A stretch of 64,000 bases of DNA from Rhizobium sp. WYCCWR10014. Its GTDB lineage: Bacteria > Pseudomonadota > Alphaproteobacteria > Rhizobiales > Rhizobiaceae. Location of the stretch: assembly GCF_001657485.1 (NCBI RefSeq), contig NZ_LXFU01000050.1:124001-188000 (forward strand), given 5' to 3'. The notes below the pieces were generated by a model, which worked only from the letters and a program-made list of their open reading frames with translations, was not told the DNA's origin and searched no databases. The position numbers and the translations under genes are program-made. Shown here piece after piece: positions 43,013 to 50,782 of this stretch. The stretch's first letter is position 1, and each line of letters starts with the position of its first letter.

Positions 43013-43840
43013 TCAGAATGCCGGGTCCTTGACAGCATCAGGCGTATCGAAAGATGCACCGAACCACTTCTTCTGCAGCTCAGCCATGCGCCCATCTGCC
43101 TTGATCTTGAGCATCGCGGCATCGATCGCATCCATCAGCGGGGCGTGATCGGCATCCTTGAGGCCGATGAAGCCGAAATAGGACTTCTTGCCGAATGGCG
43201 GCAGAACGACTTCGAACGTGCCCTTTCGCTGGCTGGCGACGAAGGCGATATTCGGCAGCGAATTGGCAACGCCGGCAATACGGCCGGCTGCGAGATCGGC
43301 GTAGGATTCGGTAAAGGCGGGATATTCGCGCACGTCGACCTTGGTCGGCAGCGTGCCGGAGAATTCCTTCAACTGGTCGAGCTGGGCGGTGGCCTTGCCG
43401 ACACCGATCGTCTTGCCGGCAATATCTTCCGGCTTGCTGATCGTCGTGTCGCCCGCCTTCTTCAGAATGGCGATCGTTGCCTCGGCGATCGGCGGCGTGA
43501 AGCGATAGCGCTCCAAGCGCTTCTTGGTGATTGTTGCAGGACCTGCGACGACATCGAACTTACCGGCCTCGAGCGCGGGGAAGACGCCGTCCCAAGGAAG
43601 AGCGACCCACTCGATCTTGACGCCGAGTTCCTTGCCGATCTCGGCAAAGAGGTCGACGTTCAAGCCGGTATGTTCACCGGCATCGATATAGTCGAACGGT
43701 GCAAAAGCCGTTTCGGTGCCAACCTTGAGGGTGCCGGCTGCCTTGACGGCGGCCAGCGTGTCGGCTGCATGGGCGGAAACGGCTGCTCCGATGAGGAACG
43801 CAGCGCCGACCAGACCCTTCAGCAGTGAATTTGCCTTCAT
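43013..43840 (-). CDS. Amino acid ABC transporter substrate-binding protein
   Basis: 275-residue SBP_bac_3-family periplasmic protein. The signal peptide (KANSLLKGLVGAAFLIGAAV) is cleaved near SAHAAD. The mature part starts LKVGTETAFAPFDYIDAGEH with the ligand-binding pocket strands VVAGPATITKKRLERYRFTP and IGVGKATAQLDQL. The ATG at 43840 is placed 6 bases after GGAGAG; the ATG two codons earlier would be too close. It is the first gene of the operon and faces the HutC-type regulator. The ligand is unknown. Confidence 0.92.
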   Translation of the reverse strand: MKANSLLKGLVGAAFLIGAAVSAHAADTLAAVKAAGTLKVGTETAFAPFDYIDAGEHTGLNVDLFAEIGKELGVKIEWVALPWDGVFPALEAGKFDVVAGPATITKKRLERYRFTPPIAEATIAILKKAGDTTISKPEDIAGKTIGVGKATAQLDQLKEFSGTLPTKVDVREYPAFTESYADLAAGRIAGVANSLPNIAFVASQRKGTFEVVLPPFGKKSYFGFIGLKDADHAPLMDAIDAAMLKIKADGRMAELQKKWFGASFDTPDAVKDPAF

Positions 43841-43930
43841 GATCATCTCTCCAGTTTTTTTCCCCCGGCGGAGGAGTTTTGGTTCCCGACTTCGATTTCC
43901 TCTGCGCGGATTTCTATGCTCCGCTTTTGA

Positions 43931-43948
43931 CTATACAAATAGATATAG
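43931..43948. promoter_or_regulatory. Candidate operator of the HutC-type regulator
   Basis: The AT-rich dyad CTATA-CAAATAGA-TATAG lies in the 218-base region between the divergent binding-protein and GntR/HutC genes, about 90 bases before the former. HutC-type regulators bind TATAC-like symmetric sites, so this is a plausible operator overlapping the promoter. The arms are only five bases, so the support is modest. Confidence 0.4.
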
Positions 43949-44058
43949 GCGGGCCTAGAGTGTCAATGTAAAAGACGAGGAACGCAAAATTTGTGCCGAG
44001 TGGCCGTGATGATCGTTCCGGATCTATGATCGTTGATGCCGGATGAGGTGCGGACTTG

Positions 44059-44763
44059 GTGTCGATTTCTCAGCGTATTTTCACCGATATCGAGACGAAG
44101 ATCATCAGTGGTGATTGGCGGCCCGGCGACCGTATTCCCGTCGAGCACGAGCTGGTGGCCGAATATCGGTGTTCGCGCATGACCGTCAGCAAGGCGCTGT
44201 CGACGCTGGCCGCGCGCGGCATGATCGTCAGACGGCGCAAGACAGGTTCGTTTGTCGCATCGCCTCAGATCGACCGCACGGTGATGGATATCCAGGATAT
44301 CAGCACCGAAGCGGAACTGGCCGGGCACGAACACCGCTTCGAAATCCTCGCCCGCAAGATCGAGCGCCTTGGAGAGGCGGAGGCGCAGCAGCTGTCGGAG
44401 CCTGCCGATGCGGAAGTCCTCAGGCTTCAGTGCCTGCATATCGTCGATGGCAGACCGAATGCCATCGAGCGGCGGATCATCATGCTCGACGCCGTGCCAC
44501 GGGCGAGAGAAGAGAGCTTCGCCTCGATCCCGCCCGGCAAATGGCTGCTTGACGAGGTGCCCTGGTCCAAGGCCAAGCATGTCATTCGGGCCGTCTCGGC
44601 GGATACCGTGACGGCCCGAATCCTGCAGACGGAGAGGGGCGAGGCCTGTCTTAGCCTCATCCGCCAGACCTGGCAGAACGGCCGCACGGTGACCTATGTC
44701 GAGTTTACCCATCCGGGCGACCGGTTCCAGTTTGCGGGGACGTTTCATCCGGCAGCAAATTGA
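44059..44763 (+). CDS. GntR/HutC-family transcriptional regulator
   Basis: 234-residue regulator with a winged HTH (IPVEHELVAEYRCSRMTVSK and LSTLAARGMIVRRRKTGSFV) and a C-terminal UTRA ligand domain (RLQCLHIVDGRPNAIERRII, then ARILQTERGEACLSLIRQTW). The pattern closely follows the histidine-utilisation repressor HutC. No hut genes are in the window. It is divergent from the polar amino acid importer and most likely controls it. Start is GTG 44059 (a TTG three bases earlier is also possible). The LysR gene follows after 30 bases. Confidence 0.88.
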   Translation: MSISQRIFTDIETKIISGDWRPGDRIPVEHELVAEYRCSRMTVSKALSTLAARGMIVRRRKTGSFVASPQIDRTVMDIQDISTEAELAGHEHRFEILARKIERLGEAEAQQLSEPADAEVLRLQCLHIVDGRPNAIERRIIMLDAVPRAREESFASIPPGKWLLDEVPWSKAKHVIRAVSADTVTARILQTERGEACLSLIRQTWQNGRTVTYVEFTHPGDRFQFAGTFHPAAN

Positions 44764-44793
44764 GTTCGACGCAAATCACGAGAGGTTCTGCAA

Positions 44794-45732
44794 GTGACCG
44801 ATGAGCGCCTCAAGGCGATCCCGCTGAAAAGTTTGCAGGCGTTCGAGGCGGTGGGGCGCTGCGGCGGCGTGACCGCCGCGGCACTGGAGCTAAGGGTTTC
44901 GCCGGGGGCCATCAGCCAGCAGATTCGCAAGATCGAAAGCTTTCTTGGAATTTCGCTTCTGGAGCGCAGCGGGCGAACCGTCGAGCTGACCGCCTGGGGC
45001 CGGCTCTACCATCAGGAGATATCGAAGGGGTTCGAGCAATTTGCGCTCGCCCAGCAACTGTTGGAAAAGGCGCGCAACGAGACGGCGCTGGTCCTCAGTG
45101 CGCTTTCCTCCGTCGTCAACAAATGGATCGGCAGGCGGATCTTCGACTGGCAGGCGCTTCATCCCGAAGTTCCAGTGCGGATTATCGGACGCGACAAAGA
45201 GCCCCGGATCGGTTTCGACGATGTCGATTTCCGCGTCAGCTACGGATCGGACGTCCTCCAGCACGAACATTATACCGAACTGTTTCGCGATTGGGTGGTG
45301 CCAGCCTGTTCGCCGGCGCTGATGCAGGATCGCGCGCACGCGGCGCGCGATCTCTTCGAACAACCCCTCCTCCATGTCGAGTGGGAACGACACTTCACCC
45401 CCTACCCCAGCTGGGCGGAGTTTGCCGCCAAGGCCGGCGTCTCCTTCGATGTGTCGACGCCGGGCCTTTCCTTCACTTTGTCGAGCAGTGCGATTGACGC
45501 AGCCGTCAACAAGCGAGGCGTCGTGCTCGCACAAATGTCGATGATATCAGATGAGCTTGAGGCGCAAACGCTCGTCATTCCGGTCGACATGCGCATTGCA
45601 CTGCGTGAAAGCTATTTTCTCGCCTGGGACCGGGCGGCCTTGCAGAAGCCCCACGGGCGGGAATTCCGCGATTGGCTCGTCGCTATTTCCCGTCAGCAGG
45701 CAGTGGCATCCGCGCCTAGGCCGATACTTTAG
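44794..45732 (+). CDS. LysR-family transcriptional regulator (GcvA-like)
   Basis: 312-residue regulator with the N-terminal HTH LKSLQAFEAVGRCGGVTAAA, then VSPGAISQQIRKIESFLG, of the GcvA branch, and a LysR substrate domain (LYHQEISKGFEQF, ARDLFEQPLLHVEW). It starts at GTG with AGAGG seven bases ahead. It lies 110 bases before the two-component flavin monooxygenase operon in the same direction. The gap contains a direct repeat AATTTGCGC that could be its binding site. Confidence 0.9.
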   Translation: MTDERLKAIPLKSLQAFEAVGRCGGVTAAALELRVSPGAISQQIRKIESFLGISLLERSGRTVELTAWGRLYHQEISKGFEQFALAQQLLEKARNETALVLSALSSVVNKWIGRRIFDWQALHPEVPVRIIGRDKEPRIGFDDVDFRVSYGSDVLQHEHYTELFRDWVVPACSPALMQDRAHAARDLFEQPLLHVEWERHFTPYPSWAEFAAKAGVSFDVSTPGLSFTLSSSAIDAAVNKRGVVLAQMSMISDELEAQTLVIPVDMRIALRESYFLAWDRAALQKPHGREFRDWLVAISRQQAVASAPRPIL

Positions 45733-45771
45733 AAAAACTAAAACGGAACCCAGCTGCGCGGTATTGATGAA

Positions 45772-45797
45772 AATTTGCGCCTGACGATAATTTGCGC
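45772..45797 (+). promoter_or_regulatory. Direct repeat before the monooxygenase operon
   Basis: AATTTGCGC occurs twice (45772-45780 and 45789-45797), 17 bases apart, within the 110-base gap upstream of the monooxygenase gene. Such spacing places both copies near the promoter. It may be recognised by the LysR protein encoded just upstream or by another regulator; direct evidence is lacking. Confidence 0.35.
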
Positions 45798-45842
45798 AAC
45801 CGCCTTTCCTTGGCGGCATGGCCGACAAAGCAGGAGAACTCG

Positions 45843-47198
45843 ATGGCGCGAACCGACAAGATGAAACTTGGGACTTTCGTCTATACGTTCGGCTTTCATC
45901 CTGCCTCCTGGCTGCATCCGGCAAGTGACGTCAACGGCGCCAACGACTTCGCTCATCTGCTCGATGTCGCCAAGCGATCCGAGGCGGCCAAGTTCGATTT
46001 CATGTTCATGGCGGATTCTCCTGCCGCCGCCGTCGGCGACCCGAAGGCGCTTGCCCGCATTCCGACCAAGATGAACCGTTTCGAACCCCTCTCGCTGCTC
46101 TCGGCTCTGGCGGTCACCACCAACGATCTCGGTCTCGTGGCGACGGTGTCGACGAGTTATTACGAACCATACAATGTCGCGCGTCTGTTCGCCTCGATCG
46201 ACCATTTGAGCAAGGGGCGCGTCTGCTGGAACGTCGTCACGTCAGATCACGACGAAACCGGCTACAACTTCAATCGCGAGGGGCTCGACCCGCATGCACT
46301 GCGTTACGAGCGCGGCAACGAGTTCGTCGATGTCGTGTTCGGTCTTTGGGACAGCTTCGAGGAAGGCGCACTGCTTCTCGACCGTGAAAACGGTGTCTAC
46401 TATGACAAGGACAAGCACCACACGCTCAATCACAAAGGCAAGCACTTCCAGGTTCGCGGCCCCCTCAACATCGCGCGAACGCCTCAGGGCCGTCCTGTCA
46501 TCGCCCAGGCGGGCGGTTCGGAACCCGGAATGGACATGGCGGCACGCACCGCCGAGATCGTCTTCAGCCTCGCATCGAATATCGACCGAAACCGGGCCTT
46601 CTACGACAACGTCAAGCGCCGGATGCCGGCCCATGGGCGCGATCCGGACGACCTGAAAATCATGCCGGGTATCGTGATCAACGTCGGTGAAACTGAAGCC
46701 GAGGCAAAGGCGAAGGTCGACTATCTGATCGACAAGATGCATCCGGATGTCGGCCGGCTGATGCTCTCCGAATTCCTGGAGGCGGACCTGCGCGATGTCG
46801 CTCTCGACAAACCCTTCCCCATGGATCGGCTGCCGGCGGCGCCGAAGGGATCACGCGCTCTGTTCGACGAACTGGTCGATTTCGTCAGAAGCGGCCGCAC
46901 CGTCGGCGAACTCATCCGGCACTATGCCGAGAAGCATACCGGAAATGGCATGACGGGGACGCCAGCCCAGATTGCCGACTTCATGGAGGAATGGTTTGAG
47001 ACGCGCGCCGCCGACGGCTTCATACTGATGTTTCCGACCTTGCCGTCCAGTCTCGACGACTTCGTGCGGCTGGTCCTGCCCGAGCTTCGACGTCGCGGGC
47101 TGTTCCGTGAGGAATACGAGGGCAAGACCTTGCGCGAAAACCTTGGTCTTTCAATGCCGGTAAACCGTTTTGCCAAAACGAAAGAGCCAGCCCGATGA
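45843..47198 (+). CDS. LLM-class FMN-dependent monooxygenase (NtaA/SnaA/DszA family)
   Basis: 451-residue flavin-dependent oxygenase of the nitrilotriacetate monooxygenase branch. It has LGTFVYTFGFHPASW, ATVSTSYYEPYNVARLFASI, the strongly conserved GRVCWNVVTS and QAGGSEPGMDMAARTAEIVF, all typical of this family, which uses reduced FMN from a separate reductase. The ATG follows GCAGGAG; an in-frame upstream ATG lacks one. The reductase gene overlaps its end (ATGA). Substrates of the family include aminopolycarboxylates, sulfur heterocycles and sulfonates; none can be chosen from sequence alone. Confidence 0.9.
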   Translation: MARTDKMKLGTFVYTFGFHPASWLHPASDVNGANDFAHLLDVAKRSEAAKFDFMFMADSPAAAVGDPKALARIPTKMNRFEPLSLLSALAVTTNDLGLVATVSTSYYEPYNVARLFASIDHLSKGRVCWNVVTSDHDETGYNFNREGLDPHALRYERGNEFVDVVFGLWDSFEEGALLLDRENGVYYDKDKHHTLNHKGKHFQVRGPLNIARTPQGRPVIAQAGGSEPGMDMAARTAEIVFSLASNIDRNRAFYDNVKRRMPAHGRDPDDLKIMPGIVINVGETEAEAKAKVDYLIDKMHPDVGRLMLSEFLEADLRDVALDKPFPMDRLPAAPKGSRALFDELVDFVRSGRTVGELIRHYAEKHTGNGMTGTPAQIADFMEEWFETRAADGFILMFPTLPSSLDDFVRLVLPELRRRGLFREEYEGKTLRENLGLSMPVNRFAKTKEPAR

Positions 47199-47734
47199 GT
47201 GCCGAGGCTTTGATCAGCGAGGCGGACTTCAAGCTTTCGATGCGTCATCTGGCGGGTGCGGTCAGCGTCATCACGGTCGGCGACGGTAAAGACCGCACCG
47301 GCTTCACCGCAACGTCGGTCTCCTCGCTTTCGGCGGAGTTGCCTTCCGTCATCGTCAGTGTCAACCGAACGTCGTCGTCATGGCCGGCACTGCAGCGGTA
47401 CGGCTGCTTCTGCGTCAACGTGCTCGCTGCCGACCAGCGGCAGGTGGCACAATCCTTTGCCGGTCTTGACGGGCGAAAGGGCGCCGAACGCTACGGCAAC
47501 GCCGGATGGTATCGCCTCAAGACCGGCGCGGCGGTCCTTGAAAATGCCCTGACGGTCCTGGACTGCAAGCTCGAAACCGCATTCCACTATAATTCCCATG
47601 CGATTTTGGTCGGACATGTCTGCGCGATCGAAATCCGGCAGGGCATAGGGCCGCTGCTATATTGGCGCGGCGGCTATCATGAACTTCCGGCGGAGGTTGA
47701 TCAAAACGGTCTAGGGAAGGCGCTCGGACAATAG
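47195..47734 (+). CDS. Flavin reductase (NtaB/HpaC type)
   Basis: 179-residue FMN reductase-like domain protein. Landmarks are MRHLAGAVSVITVGDGKDRT then GFTATSVSSLSAELPSVIVS, CFCVNVLAADQRQVAQSFAG, and GHVCAIEIRQGIGPLLYWRG. It supplies reduced flavin to the monooxygenase upstream, whose stop it overlaps. Its last 24 bases overlap the end of the aminotransferase gene on the other strand. Confidence 0.92.
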   Translation: MSAEALISEADFKLSMRHLAGAVSVITVGDGKDRTGFTATSVSSLSAELPSVIVSVNRTSSSWPALQRYGCFCVNVLAADQRQVAQSFAGLDGRKGAERYGNAGWYRLKTGAAVLENALTVLDCKLETAFHYNSHAILVGHVCAIEIRQGIGPLLYWRGGYHELPAEVDQNGLGKALGQ

Positions 47735-48874
47735 CCCTATCGAAGCGACACCCGCATTGGCAAAGGCAAGTCTGAGGTAGCGCTCCTGGCCCTCGCCGAA
47801 ATAGGCGCCGGGCAAACAAACGATGCCGGATTCCTTGGCGAGTTTTTCGGCAACCTCTGAAGACGATCGATCAGCGTAGGGATGGCGGACAAAGGCGAAA
47901 TAGGCGCCGATTGCTCCGATCTCCCAATCCGGCAGCCCGGAAAAGACCTGCCTCAAAGCGTCCGCCCGGCGAGCGATCTCCAGCCGGTTGCCGGCTCGCC
48001 ACTCGGCGAGTGCGGGGATCGCCGATGCAACGGCGATCTGGGCCGAACGCGGCGCGCAGATCTGCATATTGTCCATCACCTTGGCGATTTCGGCGATGAG
48101 TTTAGGGCCTGCCGTGATTGCACCCAGTCGATGACCGGGAATGCAGAAGGATTTCGAAAAGCTGTAGAGAAGAACGAGCGTGTCCTCCCAGCCCGGCTCG
48201 GACAGAAGAGAGTGCGGCCGTCCGTCATCCTCGCCAAGAAAATCGCGATAGGTTTCATCGAGGATCAGCCAGGCGCCATATTTCCGGCAGAGAACAAAAA
48301 GCTCGTGAAGCAGACTTGGTGGATACACCGCTCCTGTGGGATTGTTGGGTGTCACGACGGCAAGCATCTTCGCGCCGGCGGCAAGGGCCGCCTCGGCCGA
48401 ACTCAGATCGGGAAGAAAGCCGACGGCGGGGTCGCAATCGACCAATCGACGCCCGATCCCCAGCATCGACAGCGTCGTATCGTGATTGAAATAGAAGGGA
48501 TTGGTCAGCGCTACGGTATCGCCGGTGCCCGCAAGCGCGATCGCTGCGCACATGAACGCCTGATTGCAGCCGGCGGTAATGTGGATATTGCCGGCGGAAA
48601 GGTCGGCGCCGTAAAGCTCGGCAACGTGAGCCGCATAGGTCTTGCGCAACAGAGGTTCGCCCTCGATCGGCCCGTATCCGGTCATGGCCTGTTGTCCGGC
48701 CGCCTCGCCAAGAAGCCGCAGCATCTCCGGATGCGCGGGATAGCCCGGCACGGCTTGCGACAAATCGATGAGCGGCCCTTTTTCCCCCTTGTATTCGCGA
48801 CTCCAGGCGACGACGGAAGGAATGGGCGGGGCAGAGAGGCGGGCAACGAGAGAATTGGGTTTTGCAGCGATCAT
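47711..48874 (-). CDS. Class I/II pyridoxal phosphate aminotransferase
   Basis: 387-residue fold-type I aminotransferase. Features in order are YGPIEGEPLLRKTYAAHV, ITAGCNQAF, TPNNPTGAVYPP, LILDETYRDFLGE and the PLP-lysine stretch YSFSKSFCIPGHRLG; the Arg for the alpha-carboxylate is expected in RYLRLAFAN. The enzyme is cytoplasmic, with substrate unknown. It is divergent from the ureohydrolase at 48965; the 90-base gap contains a twice repeated ATACCRATTG element. Its 3' end overlaps the flavin reductase gene tail-to-tail. Confidence 0.9.
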   Translation of the reverse strand: MIAAKPNSLVARLSAPPIPSVVAWSREYKGEKGPLIDLSQAVPGYPAHPEMLRLLGEAAGQQAMTGYGPIEGEPLLRKTYAAHVAELYGADLSAGNIHITAGCNQAFMCAAIALAGTGDTVALTNPFYFNHDTTLSMLGIGRRLVDCDPAVGFLPDLSSAEAALAAGAKMLAVVTPNNPTGAVYPPSLLHELFVLCRKYGAWLILDETYRDFLGEDDGRPHSLLSEPGWEDTLVLLYSFSKSFCIPGHRLGAITAGPKLIAEIAKVMDNMQICAPRSAQIAVASAIPALAEWRAGNRLEIARRADALRQVFSGLPDWEIGAIGAYFAFVRHPYADRSSSEVAEKLAKESGIVCLPGAYFGEGQERYLRLAFANAGVASIGLLSERLP

Positions 48875-48889
48875 ATCGATTTCTCTTTG

Positions 48890-48917
48890 ATACCGATTGC
48901 TACAACGATACCAATTG
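48890..48917. promoter_or_regulatory. Repeated operator-like element between divergent genes
   Basis: ATACCGATTG (48890-48899) and ATACCAATTG (48908-48917) are direct repeats 18 bases apart. Read on the other strand they are CAATYGGTAT, which resembles half-sites of GntR-type operators. They lie between the start codons of the aminotransferase (48874) and the ureohydrolase (48965), so one regulator could control both. Confidence 0.4.
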
Positions 48918-48964
48918 TTTTCTCAACCTCTTTGTCTGACGAGACGGACCTGAAGCGGAGACAC

Positions 48965-50026
48965 ATGCGCATGGTGTGGGACAAAACGCGGCTGGAACAG
49001 CTGCGCGCAGAATTTGCAGACGCCAATGGCGGCGAGATATTTGATGAGAAGTTTCGCAAAGTGGCGGAGAAGATCATCTCCAAGAGCGGCACGAGACTGG
49101 CGCCATACGCCGGAGTGCCGACCTTCCTCAGCGCACCCTACATGCAGGTCGCGGCCGAGGGTCCGGACTTCGGCAATCTCCAGGTTGCGATTACCGGGAT
49201 CCCCATGGATCTTGGCGTCACCAATCGTCCAGGCTCGCGTTTCGGACCGAGAGCACTTCGCGCCATCGAAAGGATCGGCCCCTACAATCACGTCCTCGCC
49301 ACGGCGCCGGTCTTCGATCTTCGGGTCGCCGATATCGGCGACATATCGTTCCAAAGCCGTTACCGGCTGGAACTCAGCCATGACGACATCGAAAAGCGCA
49401 TCGGCCAGATCGTCGATGCCGGCGTGGCCCCGCTTTCCGTCGGAGGCGACCATTCCATCAGCCACCCGATTTTGAAGGCCATCGGTCGGCAGCAACCGGT
49501 CGGCCTCATTCATATTGATGCCCATTGCGATACAAGCGGTGCCTTCGATCAGACGAAGTTTCATCACGGCGGGCCGTTCCGCAATGCGGTGCTGGACGGC
49601 GTGCTCGATCCGACACGGACGATCCAGATTGGCATCCGTGGTTCGGCGGAATATTTGTGGGAATTCTCCTATGCCTCGGGGATGACCGTGATCCACGCAG
49701 AGGACATCAGCCGAATGGGGATTGCGGCTGTCGTTGCCAAGGCAAAATCCATCGTCGGCGACGGCCCGACCTATCTTTCCTTCGACGTCGACAGCCTCGA
49801 TCCGAGCTTTGCGCCCGGCACGGGCACGCCCGAGGTCGGTGGATTGACCACGCGTGAAGTCCTTGAACTGATACGCGGGCTGAAAGGGGTAAATCTGGTG
49901 GGCGGTGACGTCGTCGAAGTTGCCCCACAATATGACGCAACGACCAACACAGCGCACGCCGCAGCACAGGTGCTCTTTGAGATTCTGAGCCTCATGGTGT
50001 TTAGTCCATCGATCGGCAAACGCTAA
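48965..50026 (+). CDS. Agmatinase/ureohydrolase family protein
   Basis: 353-residue manganese ureohydrolase (arginase/agmatinase fold). The metal ligands are all present: His163 (GGDHSISHP), Asp185, His187 and Asp189 (HIDAHCDTS), Asp274 and Asp276 (LSFDVDSLDPSFAPGTGTPE). TNRPGSRFGPRALR near residue 87 is typical. It would release urea from agmatine, guanidinobutyrate, guanidinopropionate or a related guanidino compound. The ATG at 48965 has GCGGAG before it; a much longer open frame upstream is only chance coding opposite the aminotransferase. Neighbouring aminotransferase and amidase-like genes fit guanidino-compound use. Confidence 0.9.
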   Translation: MRMVWDKTRLEQLRAEFADANGGEIFDEKFRKVAEKIISKSGTRLAPYAGVPTFLSAPYMQVAAEGPDFGNLQVAITGIPMDLGVTNRPGSRFGPRALRAIERIGPYNHVLATAPVFDLRVADIGDISFQSRYRLELSHDDIEKRIGQIVDAGVAPLSVGGDHSISHPILKAIGRQQPVGLIHIDAHCDTSGAFDQTKFHHGGPFRNAVLDGVLDPTRTIQIGIRGSAEYLWEFSYASGMTVIHAEDISRMGIAAVVAKAKSIVGDGPTYLSFDVDSLDPSFAPGTGTPEVGGLTTREVLELIRGLKGVNLVGGDVVEVAPQYDATTNTAHAAAQVLFEILSLMVFSPSIGKR

Positions 50027-50073
50027 GGCCGACCTTGCGGTCATCTCTGGCAATTGGCCGGATGGGCCAAGAC

Positions 50074-50116
50074 CATGTCGTTCGCGCAAAACCGCCGCAC
50101 AGTTTTGCGCGACATG
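50074..50116. repeat. Rhizobial-type intergenic palindromic element
   Basis: Nested dyad: outer arms CATGTCG (50074-50080) and CGACATG (50110-50116), inner perfect arms CGCGCAAAAC (50083-50092) and GTTTTGCGCG (50102-50111). Palindromes with CGCAAAAC...GTTTTGCG are, as I recall, very common between genes in Rhizobium genomes. It sits between two convergent genes and could also act as a terminator. Confidence 0.65.
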
Positions 50117-50118
50117 CT

Positions 50119-50703
50119 TTAACCAACGACCCTCAAAAACTCTTCGGTCTCCATGAGTTCGAGCTGCACAGAAAACCGATCGTGCAGAAGTTCAAGTGAC
50201 GCGTCATGCGTATCGTCGGCACCGCTGCAGACGGCGTCCTTGAGCACGATGACACGATAGGCGAGATCGATCGCGCCGAGCGTCGTGGCCAATACGCAGA
50301 CGTCGGTTTCACCACCCGTTATGACAAGCGTATCGACCCGCTCCGACTGAAGGATGGGATGCAGGCGGCCGTCGATCCAAGGTGAATAGGTGCGTTTGTC
50401 GAAGTGCCTTGCCGGGGGAACCAGCGACGCCAGCGATGGGGCAAGATCGATGAAGCCGCGCGGAAGATGTTCGCCCGTCATCATCCACCATTTCTGGTAA
50501 TAATCTCGCCATTTCCCCGGCATGTCATCGGCATGCCTGGGCGGCAGGAAGCGGGTAAAGATCGTTCGGGAGGGGTATCGCCCGGCCACTTCTTCGATCT
50601 GGGGAGAGATCCGTGCCATCCAGGGAACGTGCCACGGCGTGTCTTCGGCAAACATCCGCTGCATGTCGACGCAAAGGTGGCGCCACTCCCCGACTTCGCC
50701 CAT
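50119..50703 (-). CDS. Isochorismatase-family cysteine hydrolase
   Basis: 194-residue hydrolase with triad Asp13 (LCVDMQRMF), Lys103 (HFDKRTYSP) and Cys136 (GGETDVCVLAT). The cis-peptide region GGETDVCV is typical of the fold. It is clearly different from the two biuret-type members of this family in the window. The ATG at 50703 has GGAG eight bases ahead; upstream in-frame ATGs lack it. It is convergent with the ureohydrolase gene across a palindromic repeat. Substrate unknown; amide or nicotinamide-like compounds are usual for the family. Confidence 0.85.
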   Translation of the reverse strand: MGEVGEWRHLCVDMQRMFAEDTPWHVPWMARISPQIEEVAGRYPSRTIFTRFLPPRHADDMPGKWRDYYQKWWMMTGEHLPRGFIDLAPSLASLVPPARHFDKRTYSPWIDGRLHPILQSERVDTLVITGGETDVCVLATTLGAIDLAYRVIVLKDAVCSGADDTHDASLELLHDRFSVQLELMETEEFLRVVG

Positions 50704-50782
50704 CACATTCTCCATTCGGTCTTCGGGCGTCAACCGCGGCACGGGGTGAAAGTTCCCCTAACCAGCGGAGATCAGAAGCCGC

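Noticed and set aside
47882..48964. Long plus-strand open frame running into the ureohydrolase gene
   Set aside because: It is antisense to a clearly real aminotransferase, its product is arginine-rich without any domain, and the ureohydrolase fold and ribosome site begin at 48965.
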